Source: Oscillospiraceae bacterium
Lineage (GTDB): Bacteria > Bacillota > Clostridia > Oscillospirales > Ruminococcaceae
DNA: 10,822 nucleotides
Assembly: GCA_031281115.1 (NCBI GenBank)
Contig: JAITFV010000004.1
Coordinates: forward strand, 1 to 10,822
Reading direction: 5' to 3'
Both the position numbers and the translations under genes were made by a program. The stretch's first letter is position 1. Every line of letters starts with the position of its first letter. The notes beneath the pieces are model-generated. The model worked only from the letters and a program-made list of their open reading frames with translations, had not been told where the DNA came from and did no database searches. This document shows, piece after piece, positions 1 through 4,292 of the stretch.

Positions 1-124
1 AGCCGTTTTGCGGGGTGTAGAGCGGGTATTCGTGCGTTGAACTCGCTTCGGGAGTGCCATTTTCACTAAACAGCACAGTTTTTGTCCCTGAAGTTCCTAT
101 GTCGATGCCTAAAATATATGCCAT
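1..124 (-). CDS. xylB: Xylulokinase, N-terminal fragment (runs off window)
   Basis: Xylulokinase phosphorylates D-xylulose to xylulose 5-phosphate in the cytoplasm, the step after xylose isomerase. Only the first 41 residues are in the window. They begin MAYILGIDIGTSGTKTVLF, the phosphate-1 loop (DxGTSGTK) of FGGY-family sugar kinases, followed by the short beta-hairpin and the 'HEYPLYTPQNG' stretch usual for XylB. The start is the ATG at 124-122, preceded by GAAAGGAAA as ribosome binding site. The assignment to XylB rather than glycerol or gluconate kinase rests on this N-terminus together with xylA about 1.4 kb upstream on the same strand. An unrelated gene lies between xylA and xylB, which is not the usual order. 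I see no clear promoter in the 114 bp upstream (125-238), so co-transcription from xylA is possible but unproven. Confidence 0.85.
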   Translation of the reverse strand, partial: MAYILGIDIGTSGTKTVLFSENGTPEASSTHEYPLYTPQNG

Positions 125-238
125 ATTTTTGTTTCCTTTCGGTTGTTTTCATTCTGATTATGCTTATACTACGGGGCTTTTTTCGCTCCGCTTGATTTTT
201 TATTTTTTTTAATTCAACTAATCACTGTGCATATAAAA

Positions 239-1297
239 TCATTCTTCATACAACCCATCTATATCTATTCCAAAATTACCATCAGGTGTTTCAACAACGA
301 CATAATAGAGTTTTTGAGTTATATTTTGAGTAGATAAAAAGGCAATTGCGTCAGCCTTACATGGTGCATTATATGTAAGATAAGTTGCGCCATCATTATA
401 ATTCTCTCTTACAAAAGAAGCATTTTGCGGATTTCCTTTTTGAAAAGATATACTTTGGGTGCTATTAGAAATGTCAGGTTCCAAATCGCTTTTCATAATA
501 CCGCCATGCTTCTTAAAAACCTCATGTAATTGTTTCCACATATCATGAGTCAAATCATTCCCAGCAACAAAAGCATCCCATTTCCCCGTAGGAATACTAT
601 TCTCTGTTGTACTGTAATAACCGAAAGTGAAAAATGATTTATCACAGTTTAATTTACCGGATTCGTTATCCTCATGGATAAAAGGCATTTCAAGCAAAGC
701 GTTACGCGCACTTGACTCATTTGAAAATATGTAATAAACAAATGGTTCTTTTACAGATTTACTCATTCGTTCATGCATCCAATAACCTATTGAAGCGGAT
801 TGTGTCTCGATTCTTGTACCAAGATTTTTGTTGATTGATGGTTGGTTGCAAACATCACATACCCTTTCTGACAGAGTTTTTGCTTCGCGTTCATATGCTT
901 TATTTGCTATAATACCAACCCTACTGTTAGGGTCGAAATATCCTGATTTTTTGTAATAATCTATAATACTTTCAATATTTTCAAGTGAATTATAAATCTC
1001 GGTAAGGATTTCCTCCGAAAGCGTAGAATCTGCTGCAAGCGGAGGAATTGTTGCATCATCGGTTAGTATTTTATGAACCAAGTGGGCTTGTGCAGCACTT
1101 TTATTACCCTGCATTAATTTAAGTAGGGCTGCTCTCTGAACTTCAAAATCATCACGGCGTTCATGAATAATTATACACAATGTACTTATATATGAACCCT
1201 CACTGTACACATCTCCAATGACGACATTCATTTTTTCGATTGCCTTTAACGCTTTTTCCTTATTATTGCTTTTCCATGCCGGTTTGAATAGCCCCAT
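239..1297 (-). CDS. Hypothetical protein with HEAT-like N-terminus, 352 aa
   Basis: Not recognised as a named family. The start is the ATG at 1297-1295, because a strong ribosome binding site (GGAGGT) lies 6 nt upstream. The longer open frame up to 1507 only reads through a palindromic repeat and is not believable coding. The protein starts MGLFKPAWKSNNKEKALKAIEK, an opening I associate from memory with clostridial HEAT/TPR-like proteins of unknown function. Helical, repeat-like sequence covers about residues 10-140. A C-x-x-C pair (C147, C150) is the only metal- or redox-like motif. The C-terminal third (about 185-352) is a mixed alpha/beta domain ending YYVVVETPDG..GIDIDGLYEE. There is no signal peptide or membrane span, so it is probably cytoplasmic. 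Its base composition is more AT-rich than that of xylA. It sits between xylA and xylB, apparently inserted into the xylose operon together with the repeats upstream of it. Confidence 0.75.
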   Translation of the reverse strand: MGLFKPAWKSNNKEKALKAIEKMNVVIGDVYSEGSYISTLCIIIHERRDDFEVQRAALLKLMQGNKSAAQAHLVHKILTDDATIPPLAADSTLSEEILTEIYNSLENIESIIDYYKKSGYFDPNSRVGIIANKAYEREAKTLSERVCDVCNQPSINKNLGTRIETQSASIGYWMHERMSKSVKEPFVYYIFSNESSARNALLEMPFIHEDNESGKLNCDKSFFTFGYYSTTENSIPTGKWDAFVAGNDLTHDMWKQLHEVFKKHGGIMKSDLEPDISNSTQSISFQKGNPQNASFVRENYNDGATYLTYNAPCKADAIAFLSTQNITQKLYYVVVETPDGNFGIDIDGLYEE

Positions 1298-1317
1298 ATT
1301 AACCTCCAATAATATAA

Positions 1318-1426
1318 CCACCCCGTCAAACTGCGTTTGCCACCCCTCCAAGGAGGGGAATTTACGTTGTTTAAAGCAATAACCATTCCCCTCCTTGGAG
1401 GGGTGCTCCCGCAGGGAGCGGGGTGG
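1318..1426. repeat. Compound palindromic repeat (two inverted half-units)
   Basis: A 109-bp element bounded by CCACCCCG and CGGGGTGG. It consists of two half-units in inverted orientation, 1318-1361 and 1385-1426. The inner arms (1341-1361 and 1385-1405) are a perfect 21-bp inverted repeat, and each arm is itself a hairpin (CCCCTCC-aa-GGAGGGG and its complement). The outer parts each form a short hairpin with different bases but the same shape: CAAAC-tgc-GTTTG and CTCCC-gca-GGGAG. A third half-unit occurs at 4403-4446. Read on the minus strand the half-unit encodes 'FPS.EGW....DGVV', which explains why neighbouring open frames appear artificially extended. It looks like a mobile or REP/MITE-like intergenic element, but I cannot name it. 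Confidence 0.8.
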
Positions 1427-1483
1427 TTTCTCCGCCGCAGCGGAAATTCCCATTATATAACCACTCCGCACATTAAACGTATA

Positions 1484-1500
1484 GGCGGGCAGTGCCCGCC
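1484..1500. repeat. Short GC-rich palindrome
   Basis: GGCGGGCA and TGCCCGCC form 8-bp perfect arms around a single G, in an AT-rich spacer between xylA and the 352-residue gene. There is no U-run on either side, so it is not a convincing terminator. It may be one more of the small dispersed palindromes that litter this genome. Confidence 0.55.
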
Positions 1501-1523
1501 CGTACATAATTAAAACCTACAAA

Positions 1524-2846
1524 TTACAACGTAAACATAATATTATTCATAATATCTTCAAGCATTTCCTGCCTTGCGCTCGTCACAGAGCCGATTACCT
1601 CGCCTTTTTCAAGCGCGTACTTTTCAAGTGCCGCAAGGTCAGCCTTACCGTTGATAATATCTGCGCCGATTCCTGTTCCCCAACTTGCGTAACGCTTGGC
1701 AACGAAGTCATCAATTCTGCCGTCCTCAATGATTTTTGCCGCAATGCGCAGACCGAGAGCAAACGCATCCATGCCCGAGATGTAGGAGTAGAAAATATCA
1801 TCAAGCGCAAACGAGCCGCGGCGCGCCTTGGAGTCGAAGTTCAAGCCGCCGTTTGTGAATCCGCCCGCTTTAAGAACCTCATACATACAAAGAGTAGTGT
1901 CGTAAACGTTGGTCGGGAACTGGTCGGTATCCCAGCCGAGAAGCGTATCGCCCTGGTTCGCGTCGATTGAACCGAACATACCGTTGTCACGTGCAACGCG
2001 CAGCTCGTGCTGGAAGGTGTGCATTGCAAGCGTTGCGTGATTGGCTTCTATGTTTAATTTGAAATCTTTGTCAAGCCCGTATTTACGCAGGAAACCTATG
2101 ACTGTCGCGCTATCGAAGTCGTACTGGTGCTTGGTAGGCTCTTTCGGCTTGGGTTCAACGTAGAAGTCGCCTGTGAAGCCGATTGAACGTCCGTAATTGA
2201 CCGCGAGACGCATTAAACGCGCCATATTGTCAAGCTCTAAGCCCATGTTGGTATTAAGTAAAGTTTCGTAGCCTTCGCGTCCTCCCCAGAAAACGTAACC
2301 GTTTCCGCCGAGTTTTACTGTGATTTCAAGCGCTTTTTTAATCTGCGCCGCCGCAAAAGCGAACACGTCTGCAGACGGGCTTGTTCCCGCTCCGCTCATG
2401 TAGCGCGGGTGCGAGAAGCAGTTGGCGGTACCCCAAAGGCACTTCTTGCCTGTTTTCGCCTGCATTTCGACAATAACCTCAACAGCTTTGTCGAGAGCTG
2501 CGTTGGATTCCGCGAGTGTCGCGTAGTCGGGGGAAACATCTCTGTCATGGAAGCAGAAGTAGTCTATGCCGAGCTTCTCCATAATCTCGAAAGCCGCGAG
2601 AACCTTATTTCTCGAACGCTCTTCGTCGGTGGAGGCTGACCAGTTCTTATCGGTTGTGCCGCTGCCGAACATATCCGCGCCGGCACCGCACATTGTATGC
2701 CACCAGGACAGCGCGAATTTCATTGTTTCGCGCATGGTTTTGCCCGCGATAACTTCATCAGGGTTGTAAAACTTGAATGCGAGCGGGTTTTTCGAGGTTT
2801 TGCCCTCGTACTGGATTTTTGGTATGGAGCTGAAAAATTCACTCAT
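1524..2846 (-). CDS. xylA: Xylose isomerase
   Basis: Interconverts D-xylose and D-xylulose (and glucose/fructose) in the cytoplasm, using two divalent metal ions; it is the first step of the isomerase route of xylose use. It has 440 residues, the usual length of class II (long N-terminus) enzymes. The catalytic pair is visible as FHDRDVSP (H100, D103). Metal and substrate ligands are in order: E231 and K233 (VEPKPKEP), E267 and H270 (IEANHA), D295 (SIDANQGD), D306 and D308 (GWDTDQFP) and D338 (NFDSK). The conserved W138 is in the CLWGT motif. All key residues are present, so the enzyme should be active. The start is the ATG at 2846-2844 with GGAGGT 7 nt upstream. A promoter lies at 2889-2917. 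The leader resembles the leader of the small toxin gene further upstream. xylB follows, but only after a 352-residue unrelated gene. Confidence 0.98.
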   Translation of the reverse strand: MSEFFSSIPKIQYEGKTSKNPLAFKFYNPDEVIAGKTMRETMKFALSWWHTMCGAGADMFGSGTTDKNWSASTDEERSRNKVLAAFEIMEKLGIDYFCFHDRDVSPDYATLAESNAALDKAVEVIVEMQAKTGKKCLWGTANCFSHPRYMSGAGTSPSADVFAFAAAQIKKALEITVKLGGNGYVFWGGREGYETLLNTNMGLELDNMARLMRLAVNYGRSIGFTGDFYVEPKPKEPTKHQYDFDSATVIGFLRKYGLDKDFKLNIEANHATLAMHTFQHELRVARDNGMFGSIDANQGDTLLGWDTDQFPTNVYDTTLCMYEVLKAGGFTNGGLNFDSKARRGSFALDDIFYSYISGMDAFALGLRIAAKIIEDGRIDDFVAKRYASWGTGIGADIINGKADLAALEKYALEKGEVIGSVTSARQEMLEDIMNNIMFTL

Positions 2847-2888
2847 GCTATAGACCTCCGTGTTTTTGTTTTATATTAGACAAATATA

Positions 2889-2917
2889 ATTGTATAATAT
2901 TTCCGGGAAAATGTCAA
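2889..2917 (-). promoter_or_regulatory. xylA promoter, with candidate operator in the spacer
   Basis: On the minus strand, TTGACA (2917-2912) and TACAAT (2894-2889) are separated by 17 nt, giving a near-consensus sigma-A promoter with a start near 2882 and a leader of about 36 nt. The spacer holds a dyad, TTTCC-n-GGAAA (2900-2910), between the -35 and -10 boxes, a good place for a repressor to act. No known XylR or catabolite-control (cre) site was recognised. The same 33 bp, including the dyad, recur in the toxin promoter. Confidence 0.8.
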
Positions 2918-2948
2918 GCGTTCAAAAATAAATATTTATTAAAAAGTA

Positions 2949-2977
2949 TTGACACAGACTGTTGAATCGTGTATAAT
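2949..2977 (+). promoter_or_regulatory. Promoter of antisense RNA
   Basis: TTGACA (2949-2954) and TATAAT (2972-2977) are both perfect consensus hexamers with a 17-nt spacer, so this should be one of the strongest promoters in the window. No gene with a ribosome binding site follows before the terminator at 3026-3061, so the product is a short RNA starting near 2984. It is divergent from the xylA promoter, with about 30 bp between the two -35 boxes. Confidence 0.88.
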
Positions 2978-2983
2978 ATAGAA

Positions 2984-3068
2984 AGGGCATACCGATAGAC
3001 GGTCTCCCTCATAGTTTGGTTAGTTAAATAACCGCCTTATTTGGTCGTGAGGCGGTTATTTCCTTTTG
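2984..3068 (+). ncRNA. Putative antisense antitoxin RNA, about 85 nt
   Basis: Its ends are set by a perfect promoter (2949-2977) and a 12-bp terminator hairpin (3026-3061) followed by a T-rich stretch. The RNA contains no credible open frame. Its 3' part is fully complementary to the last codons, stop and 3' end of the toxin mRNA. Near its 5' end, 2995-3009 is a degenerate direct repeat of 3143-3157, so this segment can pair with the toxin ribosome-binding region (13 of 15 positions as Watson-Crick or G-U pairs). This two-site arrangement, with a shared terminator plus 5' repeats, is that of RNAII in Fst/par type I systems. It is predicted from sequence only; the exact ends are estimates. Confidence 0.72.
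3026..3061. terminator. Shared bidirectional terminator of toxin mRNA and antisense RNA
   Basis: Perfect 12-bp arms AAATAACCGCCT (3026-3037) and AGGCGGTTATTT (3050-3061) surround a 12-nt loop. On the plus strand the stem ends in TTATTT and is followed by CCTTTTGTT; on the minus strand it ends in TTATTT followed by AACTAA. It should stop transcription in both directions. The minus-strand 5' arm overlaps the last codons and stop of the toxin frame. Confidence 0.85.
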
Positions 3069-3142
3069 TTATAGTCAGTCCGTATTAAGTATATTACGTT
3101 ACAGACAACGATTGCCAGTGTTAAAAACTCCAGCCACGTCAT
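3056..3142 (-). CDS. Small hydrophobic peptide, type I toxin candidate (28 aa)
   Basis: A 28-residue peptide, too short for routine gene calling. It begins MTWLEF (1-6), has an uninterrupted hydrophobic core LTLAIVVCNVIYLI (7-20) long enough for most of one membrane span, and ends in the charged tail RTDYNKRK (21-28). This layout of short N-terminus, single helix and basic tail is that of Fst, TxpA/BsrG and other holin-like type I toxins of Bacillota, which damage the host's own membrane when over-expressed. The start is the ATG at 3142-3140, with GGGGGTGAT as a strong ribosome binding site 6-8 nt upstream. It has its own promoter (3210-3238), an SD-masking leader hairpin, a terminator overlapping its stop, and a convergent antisense RNA. 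Membership in the Hol-Tox family is not shown, only resemblance in form. Alternatively it could be a regulatory leader or membrane micropeptide. Confidence 0.75.
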   Translation of the reverse strand: MTWLEFLTLAIVVCNVIYLIRTDYNKRK

Positions 3143-3150
3143 ATAGACAT

Positions 3151-3168
3151 CACCCCCGTTTCCGAGGG
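3151..3168 (-). promoter_or_regulatory. Leader hairpin masking the toxin Shine-Dalgarno
   Basis: In the toxin mRNA, CCCUCG (3168-3163) pairs with CGGGGG (3158-3153) across a GAAA loop (3162-3159), a GNRA tetraloop; one of the six pairs is U-G. The pairing covers the G-run of the Shine-Dalgarno sequence (3157-3151). Full-length mRNA would therefore be poorly translated until opened or processed, a recurring property of type I toxin messages. Confidence 0.65.
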
Positions 3169-3209
3169 AGGATTCGACCGCCTACCGCATGGTATACCCT
3201 TACAGACTA

Positions 3210-3238
3210 ATTGTATAATATTTCCGGGAAAATGTCAA
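3210..3238 (-). promoter_or_regulatory. Toxin gene promoter
   Basis: On the minus strand, TTGACA (3238-3233) and TACAAT (3215-3210) have a 17-nt spacer. The predicted start is near 3203, giving a leader of about 60 nt. It contains the same TTTCC-n-GGAAA dyad (3221-3231) as the xylA promoter, within the 33-bp exact repeat. Confidence 0.82.
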
Positions 3239-3264
3239 GCATTAAAAAAACGAAAAACAAAAAA

Positions 3265-3444
3265 TTATATTTCCAACCACAAAGCGGGACGAACACCGTA
3301 TGACGATTCTCTGGCAACAGACCAACCTATAACATCTATAAACCCTCTTTCAGTGACAGCTGCCGCATTCATATAAGTCGCCGAACGCTCTTTTAAAGCA
3401 CCAATGAGTTCGTAAAGGTCTACCTTTACGAACTCATAATTTTT
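3265..3444 (-). pseudogene. C-terminal remnant of a DUF6273-type protein
   Basis: An open frame closed by TAA at 3267-3265 reads back to an in-frame TAG at 3444-3442 with no usable start and no ribosome binding site. Its last residues, GWSVARESSYGVRPALWLEI, match the typical end of clostridial DUF6273 proteins ('..VRPALWL..'), large extracellular or repeat-associated proteins. The upstream frame reads RSATYMNAAAVTERGFIDVIGW, also plausible for the domain. Only about 59 codons remain, so this is a fragment left after deletion or insertion. The palindrome at 3404-3437 falls within it, so the region 5' of that may not be original coding sequence. A minus-strand promoter (3450-3478) now drives into it, but nothing suggests a product. 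Confidence 0.65.
3404..3437. repeat. 16-bp perfect inverted repeat (dyad 1)
   Basis: Arms 3404-3419 and 3422-3437 are perfectly complementary over 16 bp with only 2 nt between them. On the minus strand the central part reads TTCGTAAAGGTAGACC then TTTACGAA. It lies immediately downstream of the promoter at 3450-3478, so it would form the very 5' end of that transcript. On the plus strand it is followed by AATTTTT and could act as a terminator. It shares its core with the dyad at 3532-3561. Confidence 0.85.
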
Positions 3445-3449
3445 CTATA

Positions 3450-3478
3450 ATTTTATCATATATTTCCTGTTTTGTCAA
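3450..3478 (-). promoter_or_regulatory. Minus-strand promoter ahead of dyad 1
   Basis: TTGACA (3478-3473) and TAAAAT (3455-3450) have a 17-nt spacer on the minus strand. The predicted start near 3443 leads straight into the dyad at 3437-3404 and then the DUF6273 remnant. No coding frame with a ribosome binding site follows, so it may be an orphan promoter or drive a small structured RNA. It resembles the toxin and xylA promoters beyond the hexamers. Confidence 0.65.
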
Positions 3479-3531
3479 GCGGTTTTTGTGAAAAATGTTC
3501 ATAAATTGTTGAAATATTTTTGACATATGAC

Positions 3532-3561
3532 CTTTCCGTAAAGGTAGAGCTTTACGGAAAG
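3532..3561. repeat. 12-bp perfect inverted repeat (dyad 2) ahead of small membrane genes
   Basis: Arms CTTTCCGTAAAG (3532-3543) and CTTTACGGAAAG (3550-3561) surround a 6-nt loop GTAGAG. It sits directly before the GAGGGG ribosome binding site (3561-3566) of the 72-residue gene. A TTGACA lies at 3520-3525 but the position 17 nt on (GGTAGA) is a poor -10. It is probably a leader hairpin or operator for the downstream pair. The core CGTAAAGGTAGA is shared with dyad 1 in opposite orientation. Confidence 0.8.
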
Positions 3562-3571
3562 AGGGGTATTT

Positions 3572-3790
3572 ATGATTCAATGGATGGTTACAGGTGCTGT
3601 TATTGGTGCTATTATTGGTGCTGCTATTGGTGCGCAATTTTTTGAAGAAGTTGGTACTATTGTATGTGCTGTAGTAGGGGGACTGATGGGTGTCAATGTA
3701 GGGCTTGGATTTGCTCCACGAGATTCTAATCCAAATATTGACCCTAATCAAAATATTCAAAACGATGAAAAAGGAGACATAGAAAAATGA
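3572..3790 (+). CDS. Small glycine-zipper membrane protein, 72 aa
   Basis: Function unknown. The protein has two short membrane segments, about residues 3-23 and 27-47. The first carries a perfect glycine zipper, G8-x3-G12-x3-G16-x3-G20, and the second is also glycine-rich (G36, G37, G40, G44). Glycine zippers let helices pack tightly, as in oligomeric membrane proteins and in outer-membrane YMGG-type domains. The tail (about 48-72) is polar, rich in N, D and P. The start is the ATG at 3572 with GAGGGG 5 nt upstream. The stop overlaps the start of the next gene by 4 nt (ATGA), so the two are translationally coupled. Both genes are on the plus strand and AT-rich among minus-strand neighbours, which suggests acquisition from elsewhere. 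The zipper is encoded by a 12-nt tandem repeat. Confidence 0.75.
   Translation: MIQWMVTGAVIGAIIGAAIGAQFFEEVGTIVCAVVGGLMGVNVGLGFAPRDSNPNIDPNQNIQNDEKGDIEK
3593..3640 (+). repeat. 12-nt tandem repeat encoding the glycine zipper
   Basis: Four consecutive 12-nt units start GGTGC: GGTGCTGTTATT, GGTGCTATTATT, GGTGCTGCTATT and a degenerate fourth. Each encodes Gly-Ala-x-Ile or a variant, producing the GxxxG spacing of the zipper. Strand slippage could add or remove four residues without breaking the frame. Confidence 0.85.
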
Positions 3791-4200
3791 AATTTATTGA
3801 TGAAATTAAATACAGAAAAAAAGCGATTATTATTACGGCAATCATAATAGTCGGGTTAGTTTTGCTGGTGTTGCCTTATGTAATCACCAAATCGGAAGGC
3901 TTTTTCTACATTATAGCCTTACCTTCTTTATTCATTTGTATGATACTAAGTTTTGTATTCGGAGGAATTGCATTATTAGCATTTATTTTTGCTGTACTTA
4001 GAAGTTTTGGTGCATTAGTTGCCGGAGATGGTGCAGAATATAGTAGCTTGGCAATCGGTTTTGGTGTTGCTTTATTGAGTTTGATACCTTGCTTTGGTCT
4101 TTCACTATTGTTAGAAAATGTTGATTTTACAAATGCAGTATCAGTTCTTTTCGGTGGTTGGGAGGGATTACCGTGGAATAACTTGCCCCTTGATGAATGA
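3787..4200 (+). CDS. Hypothetical integral membrane protein, 137 aa
   Basis: No family recognised. After a basic N-terminus (MKFIDEIKYRKK) there are three or four hydrophobic segments, about residues 13-34, 39-56, 58-78 and 88-109, so the bulk of the protein is in the membrane. A short tail (110-137) contains two tryptophans and ends acidic. The N-terminal KYRKK suggests the first loop is cytoplasmic. The start is the ATG at 3787, overlapping the previous stop as ATGA. AAAGGAGA lies about 10 nt upstream, inside the end of the 72-residue gene. It is co-transcribed with the glycine-zipper gene and probably works with it. There is no obvious terminator in the 90 bp after it; that gap (4201-4292) is AT-rich and holds only a GCAATATTGC palindrome. 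Confidence 0.72.
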   Translation: MKFIDEIKYRKKAIIITAIIIVGLVLLVLPYVITKSEGFFYIIALPSLFICMILSFVFGGIALLAFIFAVLRSFGALVAGDGAEYSSLAIGFGVALLSLIPCFGLSLLLENVDFTNAVSVLFGGWEGLPWNNLPLDE

Positions 4201-4292
4201 GGCGGGAATTAAAGTAAGCAGAATATGTAAAAATTAAAGCAATATTGCAATAAAAAATCGGAATGGAGGCGACCTGTGATACGGTCTGTTTC

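Larger units (their letters stand above)
2887..3240. repeat. 33-bp exact direct repeat (copies 2887-2919 and 3208-3240)
   Basis: The two copies are identical over 33 bp, 321 bp apart, and each constitutes a complete minus-strand promoter (xylA and toxin respectively). Identity extends across the 17-nt spacer, which promoter function alone would not require. The repeat brackets the toxin-antitoxin-like module. A diverged third copy occurs at 3448-3480, sharing GCTTGACA and much of the -10 side. Confidence 0.9.

Noticed and set aside
1298..1507. N-terminal 70-residue extension of the 352-residue protein
   Set aside because: It reads through the palindromic repeats, and a strong GGAGGT ribosome binding site supports the ATG at 1297.
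3520..3548. Promoter TTGACA-17-GGTAGA for the small membrane genes
   Set aside because: The -10 candidate matches the consensus at only two of six positions.
3404..3561. CRISPR or IS200/IS605 ends
   Set aside because: Only two related dyads in opposite orientation with no spacer array and no transposase; the element interpretation is kept only as a possibility.
3434..3760. Minus-strand Asn/Thr/Ser-rich frame of 108 residues
   Set aside because: It is the antisense shadow of the glycine-zipper gene; its repetitive composition comes from the 12-nt tandem repeat, and it has no ribosome binding site.
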